Source: Nostoc sp. TCL240-02 (lineage in GTDB: Bacteria; Cyanobacteriota; Cyanobacteriia; Cyanobacteriales; Nostocaceae). Taken from it: DNA of 64,000 bases. The position numbers and the translations under genes were made by a program. The stretch covers positions 806,501-870,500 of the forward strand of contig NZ_CP040094.1 of assembly GCF_013343235.1 (NCBI RefSeq). The letters are read 5' to 3'. The notes below the pieces were generated by a model, which saw only the letters and a list, made by a program, of their open reading frames with translations, ran no database searches and was not told the origin of the DNA. Of the stretch, positions 18,119-27,000 are shown piece by piece (positions within the stretch are counted from its first letter, which is position 1; each line of letters begins with the position of its first letter).

Positions 18119-18514
18119 TCATTGTGATTCTTGGCGCTTGAACTTCAGCTTAATTGCACCTTTACTTCCAGCTTTGACACCACTGCCAATTAATTTAACT
18201 TCTCCATCTGCACTAATTTCTACCGACAACTCAATTTCATCTAGCTGCATCTTGGAGTTGACTTTTGCTTGTTGTTCAGCTTGACTAAACAAACTTCCCA
18301 CGAGTTTGAGAAAGTGAGTCATATTTTGCTCTAATGTTTGAGCGCTAACCTTAACGGCATCTCCTACTCCTTTGCTACCAGTATTATCCCTGATAGTTTC
18401 CTCTCCCCAACTGCGTGTATTATTACTCCCGCCTTTAGCACCATCAGAAATCGATATTTGCGGCACTTCATCGGTAACAATCCAAATGCCGTCGTTTGGG
18501 GGTGTTTCTGACAT
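18119..18514 (-). CDS. Pepco-domain-like small protein coupled to the caspase gene
   Basis: The 131-aa product begins with a short acidic segment and has a central helix (about residues 50-85, SAQTLEQNMTHFLKLVGSLF). It ends in a beta-rich module (IELSVEISADGEVKLIG, then GAIKLKFKR) that resembles the Pepco (peptidase-coupled) and related Trypco domains found next to caspases and trypsins in bacterial conflict systems. The gene ends one base before the caspase ATG, the tightest possible arrangement short of overlap. By analogy it may sense a signal, inhibit the caspase, or be its substrate; which one is not known. The family assignment rests on pattern and context, so is moderately sure. Confidence 0.65.
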   Translation of the reverse strand: MSETPPNDGIWIVTDEVPQISISDGAKGGSNNTRSWGEETIRDNTGSKGVGDAVKVSAQTLEQNMTHFLKLVGSLFSQAEQQAKVNSKMQLDEIELSVEISADGEVKLIGSGVKAGSKGAIKLKFKRQESQ

Positions 18515-18656
18515 ATCACTTTAAATATTTAAATTAAATCTTCCCATAAATTATAGATACACTGGTGGAGATAGCGATTCCGATTACTAGGAAATTTCAC
18601 TGAATATCTCTATCCCACCTCTCCTTACTTTGCGAATCTCCGCGTTTCCCTAGACA

Positions 18657-18725
18657 AGAGACGCGATGAATCGCCGTCTCTACAATAATCAGTCGTTTTG
18701 TAGAGACGGCGATTTATCGCGTCTT
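18657..18725. repeat. Two facing dispersed palindromes
   Basis: Copies at 18657-18683 and 18700-18725 are inverted relative to each other with a 16-bp gap, repeating the arrangement seen at 14354-14422. Confidence 0.75.
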
Positions 18726-18835
18726 GGTGATAAATTATCGCATCTTTAGCAATCTAGAATTTTCATCAAAAAACCTTAACCGAACCGTATTGCCTCCAAT
18801 TACAGCAAATTTTGTCAACTAACTTGACATGAAAC

Positions 18836-18874
18836 ACCAAAAACATAACCCCTCTCCGCCACCGGAAAGGGGTT
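18836..18874 (-). terminator. Probable terminator of ndhCKJ
   Basis: On the minus strand a stem of 12 positions (AACCCCTTTCCG / CGGAGAGGGGTT, one mismatch) is followed by ATGTTTTTGG. It lies 66 bp downstream of the ndhJ stop. Confidence 0.6.
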
Positions 18875-18939
18875 AATCACTGCCGAAACTCAGCACTAAA
18901 TTGTACAGACGCGATTCATCGCGTCTCATTCAGCAATCT

Positions 18940-19470
18940 CTAATAAGCGTCTTGTAACTCGTAGAAATCAGGCGAGATGTAATCCTTCCGCAAAGGCCAA
19001 CCTACCCAATCTTCCGGCATCAAAATCCGCTTCAGATTTGGGTGTCCTTCGTAGATAATGCCGTACATATCGTAAGACTCGCGCTCTTGCCAATCTGCGG
19101 TCTTCCAAATCCAGTACACAGAAGGCACTACGGGGTTTTCCCGTGGTAAGAACACCTTAACTCGAACTTCTTCGGGGCGATCGCTATTATCACCCACTTT
19201 ATTCAAGTGATATACACTCACCAATTCCTGTCCTGGCCCAAGGTCAACACCACCTTGAAACTGGAGATAATTAAACCCGTACGCATAAAGGGCTGTAGCA
19301 GTGGGAAGCAAGAAATCTGCTGCCACCTTAATTATCTCTACACCATTTTTATCTGGTGCCAAAAACTCATGGTCAAAACCATTTTCCGTCAACCACTGGG
19401 AAACTTTACCCGCTTGTACCAATGACTCTTCTTTCTCTACTGGTACTGGTTTAGATTCTTCTTCAGCCAC
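18940..19470 (-). CDS. ndhJ: NAD(P)H-quinone oxidoreductase subunit J
   Basis: NdhJ is a hydrophilic-arm subunit of cyanobacterial NDH-1, the ferredoxin-dependent plastoquinone reductase of cyclic and respiratory electron flow. The 176-aa product matches the 30-kDa (NuoC) family, with signature [22 protein letters not shown] and [21 protein letters not shown] at the end. Its N-terminus overlaps the end of ndhK by 8 bp, so the operon is translationally coupled in the order ndhC-ndhK-ndhJ, as in plants and other cyanobacteria. Confidence 0.96.
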   Translation of the reverse strand: MAEEESKPVPVEKEESLVQAGKVSQWLTENGFDHEFLAPDKNGVEIIKVAADFLLPTATALYAYGFNYLQFQGGVDLGPGQELVSVYHLNKVGDNSDRPEEVRVKVFLPRENPVVPSVYWIWKTADWQERESYDMYGIIYEGHPNLKRILMPEDWVGWPLRKDYISPDFYELQDAY

Positions 19471-20200
19471 GGGTTTGTTCCTCCTTTTGCGCCTTTTCTG
19501 TCAGCAGTGCAGGTGGTATTGGCATACCAATCGCTTCCGCCAATTCCTTCGGTGGTGCAGAGCGAGTATCTGACTGCAAATACTTACCAGTTAAAATTTC
19601 CTCTACTGGCTTCAGGTTATGAGTCGTGCTGTAGTAGCGGTGAGTTTGCTTAATTTTATCCCGCTCTTGGATCGATTCATTGGAGATTTTCTTCCGCAGC
19701 TTAATGATTGCGTCGATAATTGCTTCTGGACGGGGAGGACAACCAGGCAAGTACACATCCACAGGAATCAATTTATCGACTCCGCGCACTGCTGTGGGGG
19801 AATCAACGCTGAACATCCCGCCAGTAATAGTGCAAGCACCCATCGCAATTACATACTTTGGCTCTGGCATTTGTTCGTAAAGACGCACCAGTTGGGGAGC
19901 CATCTTCATCGTGATAGTCCCTGCCGTAATAATTAAATCGGCTTGGCGGGGGCTAGAACGGGGAATTAGTCCAAAACGGTCAAAGTCAAATCGGGAACCA
20001 ATTAAAGCTGCAAACTCAATAAAGCAGCAAGCAGTACCAAACAGCAACGGCCACAGACTAGAAAGCCGCGCCCAGTCGTAGAGGTCATCAACCGTCGTCA
20101 AAATGACGTTTTCTGAAAGGTCTTGAGTGATTGTAGTCCGCTCAATGGGGTTGATGATTCGCTGTTTGTCCTGAGTTGTTAAATTAGAATTCAAGACCAT
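19463..20200 (-). CDS. ndhK: NAD(P)H-quinone oxidoreductase subunit K
   Basis: NdhK (NuoB/PSST family) carries iron-sulfur cluster N2 near the quinone site of NDH-1. In the 245-aa product the cluster ligands are visible: the tandem Cys pair in [11 protein letters not shown], a Cys in [13 protein letters not shown], and a Cys in [14 protein letters not shown]-terminal extension of about 60 residues is typical of cyanobacterial NdhK. It overlaps ndhC by 10 bp and ndhJ by 8 bp. Confidence 0.97.
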   Translation of the reverse strand: MVLNSNLTTQDKQRIINPIERTTITQDLSENVILTTVDDLYDWARLSSLWPLLFGTACCFIEFAALIGSRFDFDRFGLIPRSSPRQADLIITAGTITMKMAPQLVRLYEQMPEPKYVIAMGACTITGGMFSVDSPTAVRGVDKLIPVDVYLPGCPPRPEAIIDAIIKLRKKISNESIQERDKIKQTHRYYSTTHNLKPVEEILTGKYLQSDTRSAPPKELAEAIGMPIPPALLTEKAQKEEQTRG

Positions 20201-20553
20201 TCCAAAGCTCCTTTACGCCACGCGTAAACTAAAGCGACTACAAGAATTGCAATAAAGACTAGCGCTTCAATAAAAGCCAATAGCCCCAAACGGTGGAAAG
20301 CTACTGCCCAAGGATACAAGAAAACAGTCTCCACATCAAAGACGACGAAGACCAGAGCAAACATGTAGTAACGGATGTTGAACTGAATCCAGGCTCCCCC
20401 GATGGGTTCCATACCAGATTCATAAGTAGTGCGACGTTCTGGGGCGTAACCACTAGGTCGTAGGAGCTTGGAAGCTGAGAGCGCTAAGGCAGGTACTAGG
20501 CTACAGATTATGAAGAAGCCTAGAAGGTACTCGTAACCGCTGAGGACAAACAC
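20191..20553 (-). CDS. ndhC: NAD(P)H-quinone oxidoreductase subunit 3
   Basis: NdhC (NuoA/ND3) is a membrane subunit of NDH-1 close to the quinone-binding crevice. The 120-aa product has three hydrophobic helices and the family motif [16 protein letters not shown] in the loop after helix 1, then [15 protein letters not shown]. First gene of the ndhC-ndhK-ndhJ operon. Confidence 0.96.
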   Translation of the reverse strand: MFVLSGYEYLLGFFIICSLVPALALSASKLLRPSGYAPERRTTYESGMEPIGGAWIQFNIRYYMFALVFVVFDVETVFLYPWAVAFHRLGLLAFIEALVFIAILVVALVYAWRKGALEWS

Positions 20554-20583
20554 AATGAGTATCTACCGCTATGGAGTATTTTA

Positions 20584-20745
20584 AGTGGGGAGTGGGGAGT
20601 AGGGAGTGGGGAGTAGGGGTATGAGGAAGATGAGGGAGATGAGGGAGACAAGGGGGAATTATTAAATAAATTTCTGCCTTGTCTCCCCCCTCTTCCTTGT
20701 CCCCCTTGTCTCTTCTACATGCCCAATGCCCAATGCCCAATCCCT
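20584..20745. repeat. G-rich and GCCCAAT short-repeat block upstream of ndhC
   Basis: GGGGAGT, GAGGGAGAT and GACAAGGGGG-type runs, then an inverted CCTTGTCTCCC run, then GCCCAAT repeats. The block is related to the larger duplicated units at 22503-22630 and 23918-24056. It lies in the 359-bp divergent spacer between ndhC and rubA; I see no gene there. Confidence 0.7.
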
Positions 20746-20912
20746 TAACTGCGTAACTTTCTTTTACATTATATATGTTTGGTTTTTCTGAAATCTGGGA
20801 AATAGATACACTTCAAGTATTTAATTAGCTTTTGATAGTGATAGAAAAGCCTGACAATTATGTCATAATTTTTAACGTATATTTAAGAATTCTCCTCTGC
20901 GAGGCCCTAGCC

Positions 20913-21248
20913 ATGAGCGAACCAGCTGTTGAGACTCCGGTGTTAGACCGCTATGAGTGTCGTGCCTGCGGTTATGTTTACGAACCTGAAAAGGGAGACG
21001 ACAAGCATGATATTCCTTCAGGGATACTCTTTGCAGAACTGCCTATAAATTGGCGCTGTCCAGTTTGTAGTGCCAAGAAAACCGCTTTTGCCAACATCGG
21101 CCCTGCGGGTACTGCATCCGGTTTCAAAGAAAATCTCGGTTACGGTTTCGGTGTCAATAACCTAACGCCAACCCAAAAGAATATCTTAATTTTTGGTGCT
21201 TTGGCCCTTGGCTTCTTGTTTTTTATCAGTCTCTACGGCTTACAATGA
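20913..21248 (+). CDS. rubA: Membrane-anchored rubredoxin
   Basis: The 111-aa product has a rubredoxin fold binding one iron through CRACGYVY and CPVCSAKK (two C-x2-C pairs), then a linker and one C-terminal membrane helix (ILIFGALALGFLFFISLYG). Homologues are needed for photosystem assembly in Synechococcus, Chlamydomonas and Arabidopsis. ATG 20913 (MSEPAVETP) is chosen because an upstream in-frame ATG at 20832 would add 27 residues not expected in the family. It precedes ycf48 and psbEFLJ on the same strand, the conserved cyanobacterial order. Confidence 0.93.
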   Translation: MSEPAVETPVLDRYECRACGYVYEPEKGDDKHDIPSGILFAELPINWRCPVCSAKKTAFANIGPAGTASGFKENLGYGFGVNNLTPTQKNILIFGALALGFLFFISLYGLQ

Positions 21249-21474
21249 CGGCCGTTAATTTGGGAAATAGGGAGTTATTGTGTAATTAAAATCACATAAG
21301 TCTGTCGTTTTACCAGTTCCGTAGAGCGGCGATGACCCTCAATACCATATTGGGCTAAGATTTCTTGGGATTTCTGGAAAGCTTTTTAATTCCAAATCTA
21401 AAATCCAAAATTGGTACAAGGTAAACCTTTTAGAGAACACCTACAGAAATTTAGAAACAACTTAAGAAATACTA

Positions 21475-22479
21475 ATGCATTCAATTTTGAAAGGTTGGCA
21501 ACGAATAGCTGCCTTGTTAATAGTAGTCATCATGTGCATCGGTTGTAGCAAAGTTCCTTCTATTAGCTACAACCCTTGGAAAGTCATTTCTGTGCCAACA
21601 GACTCGAATCTACTGGATATTGCTTTTACTAATAACCCTGAGCATGGCTACTTAGTAGGTAGCAATGCCACCCTATTGGAAACCAATGACGGTGGTAATA
21701 CCTGGAAACCAATAACACTGCAACTGGATGAGCAAAAATATCGTTTTGACTCAGTAAGTTTTACAGGTAAAGAAGGCTGGATTGCTGGAGAGCCTGGACT
21801 GTTGCTGCATACTACGGATGAAGGTGCTTCTTGGTCACGTATTCCCTTGAGCGAAAAGCTACCAGGTAGCCCGATCGCAGTTAAGGCACTGGCAGATAAT
21901 ACAGCTGAAATGGCTACTAATGTCGGAGCCATATATAAGACCACAGACGGCGGTAAAAACTGGAAAGCCCAGGTGGAATCAGCAGTGGGTGTGGTGCGTA
22001 ACTTGGAACGTTCTGCTGATGGTAAATATATTGCAGTTTCTGCTAAGGGTAGTTTCTACTCGACTTGGGAACCAGGGCAAGATGCTTGGGTACCTCATAA
22101 CCGCAATAGTTCTCGGCGGTTAGAAAACATGGGTTTTACGGAGAATGGGCAATTGTGGTTGCTAGCTAGAGGAGGTCAAGTTCAGTTTAGTGACCCAACT
22201 AAACCTGAAGAATGGCAAAAGGCACAATATCCAGAGTTATCGACCAGTTGGGGTTTACTGGATTTGGCATATCGTACACCCAATGAAATTTGGGTAGGTG
22301 GCGGTAGCGGTAATTTGCTACGGAGTGGCGACGGTGGCAAAACCTGGGAAAAAGACCGTGAGGTAGAAGAAGTTGCTGCTAATTTGTATAAGATTGTGTT
22401 CCTAGAGCCAGAACGGGGCTTTATAATTGGCGATCGCGGCGTTTTGCTCAAATATTTACCAAACCCTGAAGCAGCTTAA
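21475..22479 (+). CDS. ycf48: Photosystem II assembly factor Ycf48 (HCF136)
   Basis: Ycf48 is a lumenal assembly factor that binds precursor D1 and helps form the PSII reaction centre. The 334-aa product has a signal peptide with a lipobox-like end (residues 21-24, CIGC; lipidated Cys24), followed by a seven-bladed propeller marked by repeated NDGGNTWK, DEGASWSR, TDGGKNWK and GDGGKTWEK motifs. Length is normal. It lies 226 bp after rubA and 274 bp before psbE. Confidence 0.95.
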   Translation: MHSILKGWQRIAALLIVVIMCIGCSKVPSISYNPWKVISVPTDSNLLDIAFTNNPEHGYLVGSNATLLETNDGGNTWKPITLQLDEQKYRFDSVSFTGKEGWIAGEPGLLLHTTDEGASWSRIPLSEKLPGSPIAVKALADNTAEMATNVGAIYKTTDGGKNWKAQVESAVGVVRNLERSADGKYIAVSAKGSFYSTWEPGQDAWVPHNRNSSRRLENMGFTENGQLWLLARGGQVQFSDPTKPEEWQKAQYPELSTSWGLLDLAYRTPNEIWVGGGSGNLLRSGDGGKTWEKDREVEEVAANLYKIVFLEPERGFIIGDRGVLLKYLPNPEAA

Positions 22480-22482
22480 TTG

Positions 22483-22660
22483 GAAATGGGGAATTGGGCA
22501 TTGGGAATTGGGAATTGGGCATCGATAAGAGATAGGGGGGACAAGGAAGAGGGGGGAGACTTGGGAGAGACTTGTTGAATAATTCTCCCTTTATCCTCCC
22601 TGTCCCCCTCATCCTCCTAATCTCCCCTGCCCCTATGCCCAATCCCCAATCCCCAATAAC
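22483..22660. repeat. Left arm of a large inverted repeat flanking psbEFLJ-psaI
   Basis: The spacer holds GGGAATT heptamers, then GATAAGAGATAGGGGGGACA and further G-rich words, then a TTGTTGAATAATTCTCCC centre and C-rich words. The segment 22503-22630 is an almost exact reverse complement of 23918-24056 apart from a GGACAAGGG-type unit gained or lost and a few substitutions. Confidence 0.85.
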
Positions 22661-22753
22661 TATTTCTGAGAAGAACTTTGCAACTTGTAACTCTTTCTTA
22701 ACTTTGTAGGATAATAAACTCAATAACACTCTATGTATAAGGTAGGGATCTAA

Positions 22754-23002
22754 ATGTCAGGTACCACTGGAGAACGTCCGTTTTCGGACATCATTACTAG
22801 CGTTCGTTACTGGGTAATCCACAGCATCACCATTCCAGCATTATTTATTGCTGGTTGGCTATTTGTCAGCACAGGGCTGGCCTATGATGCTTTTGGCACA
22901 CCTCGCCCCAATGAGTATTTCACACCAGCGCGGCAAGAAGTGCCAATTGTGAAGAACCGTTTTGAAGCTAAAAAACAAGTTGAACAATTTATTGGAAAGT
23001 AG
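22754..23002 (+). CDS. psbE: Cytochrome b559 subunit alpha
   Basis: PsbE and PsbF together bind the b559 heme of photosystem II. The 82-aa product has the conserved N-terminus, the heme ligand His23 in [11 protein letters not shown], and one membrane helix, then the conserved lumenal tail with TPRPNEYF and the late VEQFIGK. First gene of psbEFLJ; psbF begins 9 bp after its stop. Confidence 0.97.
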   Translation: MSGTTGERPFSDIITSVRYWVIHSITIPALFIAGWLFVSTGLAYDAFGTPRPNEYFTPARQEVPIVKNRFEAKKQVEQFIGK

Positions 23003-23011
23003 TTTTAGATC

Positions 23012-23149
23012 ATGACTAGCAGCAATAACATCAATCAACCAGTTACCTATCCAATTTTTACCGTTAGATGGCTGGCAGTACACACCTTAGGTGTACCAAC
23101 TGTATTCTTTTTAGGCGCGATCGCCGCCATGCAATTTATTCACCGTTAG
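23012..23149 (+). CDS. psbF: Cytochrome b559 subunit beta
   Basis: The 45-aa product contains the heme ligand His24 in [12 protein letters not shown], a single membrane helix and the conserved end AAMQFIHR. It partners PsbE in photosystem II. Its size and position, 8 bp before psbL, are standard. Confidence 0.96.
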   Translation: MTSSNNINQPVTYPIFTVRWLAVHTLGVPTVFFLGAIAAMQFIHR

Positions 23150-23157
23150 GAGCAATT

Positions 23158-23280
23158 ATGGTAGAAAGATCGCCCAATCCCAATAATCAGCCGGTTGAAC
23201 TAAACCGGACTTCGTTATACCTGGGACTACTACTAGTTTTCGTTCTGGGGATTCTGTTTTCCAGTTACTTCTTTAACTAA
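23158..23280 (+). CDS. psbL: Photosystem II protein L
   Basis: The 40-aa product reads [20 protein letters not shown] at the start, then one membrane helix and the invariant end SSYFFN. PsbL lies at the PSII monomer interface. Preceded by AGGAGC, a good ribosome site. Confidence 0.96.
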   Translation: MVERSPNPNNQPVELNRTSLYLGLLLVFVLGILFSSYFFN

Positions 23281-23350
23281 CTGGAACTACTCTTTTTAAT
23301 GTTTGTTTGTTGAGCGTGTGTTGATTTGTTGTTAAGGGAGGAGAGAAGCT

Positions 23351-23470
23351 GTGTCTGGAAGTGGGAGAATTCCCCTGTGGGTCGTCGCTACGATCGCAGG
23401 TTTAGGTATAATTACAGTCTTGGGCATTTTCTTTTATGGTGCCTACGCCGGACTCGGTTCTTCGATTTAA
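23351..23470 (+). CDS. psbJ: Photosystem II protein J
   Basis: The 39-aa product starts at GTG 23351 after a GGGAGGAGAG ribosome site and reads [16 protein letters not shown], then a membrane helix ending in [10 protein letters not shown]. PsbJ affects plastoquinone exchange and PSII assembly. Last gene of psbEFLJ, followed by a terminator. Confidence 0.95.
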
Positions 23471-23542
23471 CATTAGTTAGTTGGAACCGAACACTATAAG
23501 TTAGGATTTTCTAGCATTTGTTGAGAAATCAACCTTAAAAAA

Positions 23543-23579
23543 ACCGCCTGTCTCTATGAGATAGGCGGTATTAATTTTG
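23543..23579 (+). terminator. Terminator after psbEFLJ
   Basis: A 12-bp stem (ACCGCCTGTCTC / GAGATAGGCGGT, one G-T pair) with a TAT loop, preceded by A-run and followed by ATTAATTTT. It lies between convergent psbJ and psaI and may work in both directions. Confidence 0.8.
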
Positions 23580-23581
23580 GT

Positions 23582-23652
23582 CAATAGTCATTTGTCCTTT
23601 ATCCTTTGTCATTTGTTTTTCACAAATGACTAATGACTAATGACTCATGACT
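23582..23652. repeat. ATGACTA-type heptamer repeats
   Basis: Tandem CATTTGTC / ATGACTA words, partly inverted, between the psbJ terminator and psaI. The same words occur at 47140-47200, 48212-48265 and 53942-53975. Confidence 0.7.
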
Positions 23653-23655
23653 AAA

Positions 23656-23766
23656 TCAGCTGATATCATCGCTTTCAATGTATAAAAACAGAAATGCGAA
23701 GGTTATAGCTGGCAAAACCCAACCAATGATGGGAACGAAGATAGAAGGCAAAAAGGAAGCTGCCAT
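23656..23766 (-). CDS. psaI: Photosystem I subunit VIII
   Basis: A 36-codon frame reads [17 protein letters not shown] at the start, then a hydrophobic helix and the end [12 protein letters not shown]. This is the pattern of PsaI, the small one-helix subunit that helps hold PsaL and trimer or tetramer contacts in photosystem I. It is convergent with psbEFLJ. It is very short but the match in sequence pattern and length is clear. The end lies 4 bp after the heptamer repeats. Confidence 0.88.
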   Translation of the reverse strand: MAASFLPSIFVPIIGWVLPAITFAFLFLYIESDDIS

Positions 23767-23875
23767 AGTAAAAGTTCCTGCTAAATAACACTACAATTCA
23801 AAATGAGCTTACTGCAAATTCTGCCAGATTTTTGAAATTCTTTCATATTTTTAACACAGCCCGTCTTGGGAAGAA

Positions 23876-24068
23876 GGGGGCAGGGGGCAGGTGGTCACTG
23901 AGCGTAGCCGAAGTGGAGCAGGGGAGATTAGGAGGATGAGGGGGACAAGGGGGACAGGGAGGATAAAGGGAGAATTTTTCAACAAGTCTCTCCCAAGTCC
24001 CCCCCTCTTCCTTGTCCCCCCTATCTCTTATCGATGCCCAATTCCCAATTCCCAATTCCCAATTCCCA
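23876..24068. repeat. Right arm of the inverted repeat flanking psbEFLJ-psaI
   Basis: Contains a TCACTGAGCGTAGCCGAAGT word, then the 139-bp unit (23918-24056) that mirrors 22503-22630, ending in four or more CCCAATT heptamers immediately before the stop of the large acidic protein gene. Confidence 0.85.
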
Positions 24069-24071
24069 AAA

Positions 24072-27000
24072 TTACATACCCAGTAGTTCATCTAGCTGCA
24101 AGTTTGGCAAGTCTGGAGGAATTACAGTCCGTACTGTTGTGACTTTATGGCTCTCTTGTTGGGTTGTCAAATCAAGTGCGATCGCTTCTATGCGAATTTC
24201 TAAACAGCCAAAAGGAATCTTTAATTGTGTCATTACTTCCAAGCCTCCCAATACACTAGGTAGTAAATTTGTCAATAAATGGGGCCCATCTAGTAACCAG
24301 CGAGTTTGATAATCTTCAACCCATAACTTCACAACCACTTGGGGAGGTACTTCAGGCAGTACTACGCGCACTATGATCAACTTGTCGGCGATTAGTTCGC
24401 CTTCTGGTACATGCAGTTGCGGAATTGGCAAAGGCTCAATGGCTCCCGCACTTATGGATAGAGAAGGGGATAAACCTAACAATGGTTGCTTATCTTCTTC
24501 TAACAAGTAATTATTCGTTGTATCGGTTTCTACTTCACTATCTGTATCATCTACATCTGTATCATCTACAACGATTTCTTGCGCCAACCAAGCTGAAGCT
24601 ATATTTACTTTTATCGGAGGAGGGGGAGGCGGTAGTTGTCTTACCAGAGCCATTGAAAGCGTTGGTTCAGATACTTTTTCTACCACCGGATCTTCCACTG
24701 TTTCTAGATCAGCTTCATTTGCTGTGTCTGAATCTTCCCCAAAGTTCTCAAGATCAAAAACCGACTCTTGGCTTTCTTTCCACGTCTCAGTGGCATCATC
24801 CAGGCTTAATGGCAAGTTGACATCAACATCGGGAGTTCCAGCACTTAGAAAAAGCTGGGTCTGCTGGTCTGGAACATTGCGATCGTAGTTTTGAGATTCC
24901 AGTTCATTGATGGATTCAGGCAAAGAGTATCCTTGGCTCTGCATCCACTTCCTCAGTAAGGGAGATGAGTACAGGTTGCCTGTTGTAATAAATTGTGCAT
25001 TTGGCTGGGCTTCTACCTCAGCAACAGATTCTTCCTGAAATTGTGCATTTGGCTGGGCTTCTACCTCAGCAACAGATTCTTCCTGAAATTGTGCATCATC
25101 TAGCACTAATTCCGGTATATTTTCATCCTCAGCGACAATTGCGTCTAATTGTGGGAATTCTTCAGCCGCTTCACCTTCCAATGTATCTGGAGGGACATTA
25201 TTTTTTACTTCTTCTTCTGCATCACCTGGCAAAGCTTGTACCCGTCTCAAGTATGGAAAAGTTGTATCGAGTATTGACATTCGACGTTGCTTGATAACTA
25301 GCTGCTCCAAGTTAATAGCAGCTATAGTTGTATCCTTTTCTAGAAGTTCCTCTTGTGTAGGGGATTCTGCAATAACATCTGTGTGAGGGTTAGCATCGAT
25401 TTGAAGAGGCGGCAATTTCGGCAATTGAGGCGAATTGCCTGAATTTTTAGATTTCCGTAGAGTGGTTTCTCGCAGAACTTGCAGGTTAATTTGCGGCGGT
25501 AGGGCTGTATTTGGAGATGGATTGAGTATTTGGGACTGATCTGTTTTTGAAATCTTGACCAGATTGAATAGTTTTAAATCGATCCTCACGGCAGTCTCTG
25601 GCTCTGTGGAAGCATCAGGCGAGTCCGATGGGGCTATAGGGTCATTTAAGGATGTACTAGGTTTTGCTGCGGCTGTTATTGCCAGTAATTCTGTTACATC
25701 TGCTGTAATTGTGAAGGACTGGCTGGCTAACCTGATGATTTCATCAACATCGGCGTATCGACCATACAAACTGATATCTGCCAAAATTAACTTCGATTCA
25801 AAGTCAGCAGGAATATCAATTGAGGTATTGATGGTGAAGGGTAACTCCTGGTCTGGTAAGTGCCGTATCTGAGTCAAGATTTCCGACTCTAGGGGCGATC
25901 GCAGTTCAATCCCTAGTTCAAGCGCCTGCAAGCTTTTTGGAGATAATGTTTCACCCTGCTCTAAATTTGTCTTGTCTTTAAGTTCTATACGCCCATTGAT
26001 TGTAAGAGCTTGTCCCCAACGAGCAATATAACTATCTCGATCTAAAGTTAACAATAATGGTGGTTCTGCTGCTGGCGAATCTGTAACCTCTTCATCATTC
26101 AGAAGCAGTTCAGAATCGGGTAAAGCTAAATCTATTAAATTTTGTAAAATTTGCTCTGCCGTCTCACCTTTGAGCCATACAGGACTCACAGGATCATCGA
26201 TAACTATATCTTTTTCCGCTTCATCTGGAACAACTGTAGCAATTTCCAATTCTGCCGAAATCGCGATCGCTTCATCTAAAGTAATTGCAGGTTCTTCTGG
26301 GGCAGTATCCAAGTTCTCTTCATCTGGAACAACTGTGGTAACAGGATTGCTATCTGTAGCAATTTCCAATTCTGCCGAAACCGCGATCGCTTCATCTAAA
26401 GTAATTGCAGGTTCTTCTGGGGCAGTATCCAAGTTCTCTTCATCTGGAACAACTGTAGCAATTTCCAATTCTGCCGAAACCGCGATCGCTTCATCTAAAG
26501 TAATTGCAGGTTCTTCTGGAGCAGTATCCAAATTCTCTTCATCTGGAACAACTGTGGTAACAGGATTGCTATCTGTAGCAATTTCCAATTCTGCCGAAAC
26601 TGCGATCGCTTCATCTAAAGTAATTGCAGGTTCTTCTGGGGCAGTATCCAAGTTCTCTTTATCTGGAACAACTGTGGTAATTTCCAATTCTGCCGAAACT
26701 GCGATCGCTTTATTCAAAGTAATTGCAGGTTCTTCTGGGGCAGTATCCAAGTTTTCAGAAACAGTATCAGCCTGATTGAGTAAATTTGATTCTAGATTTT
26801 TCCTTTGCTCTGCCTCTTCTTCCTCGGACAATACTTTAATTTGGACACTGTATTGCCAAGGTTTACCGAGCAAATCCGACATCAAATCGCCGCTACAGCG
26901 CAACTCCCAAACTCCCGCATCAAAGTAAGTAAAGGGAATTACTGCCATTAAGCCTTCTGAATTAGTGCGACGCGATCGCTTGAAAATTCGCCGAGTTGGT

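Larger units (their letters stand above)
18515..18939. other. Repeat-rich spacer between ndhJ and the Pepco gene
   Basis: No gene is seen in these 425 bp. The spacer holds three dispersed palindromes (18657-18683, 18700-18725, 18907-18927), an AACCGTATTG word also present near 7783, and the putative ndhCKJ terminator hairpin. Confidence 0.6.

Noticed and set aside
26170..26775. Plus-strand 201-codon Ser-rich frame opposite the acidic repeat protein
   Set aside because: It is the antisense image of the tandem repeats; periodic DNA with period divisible by three keeps antisense frames open.
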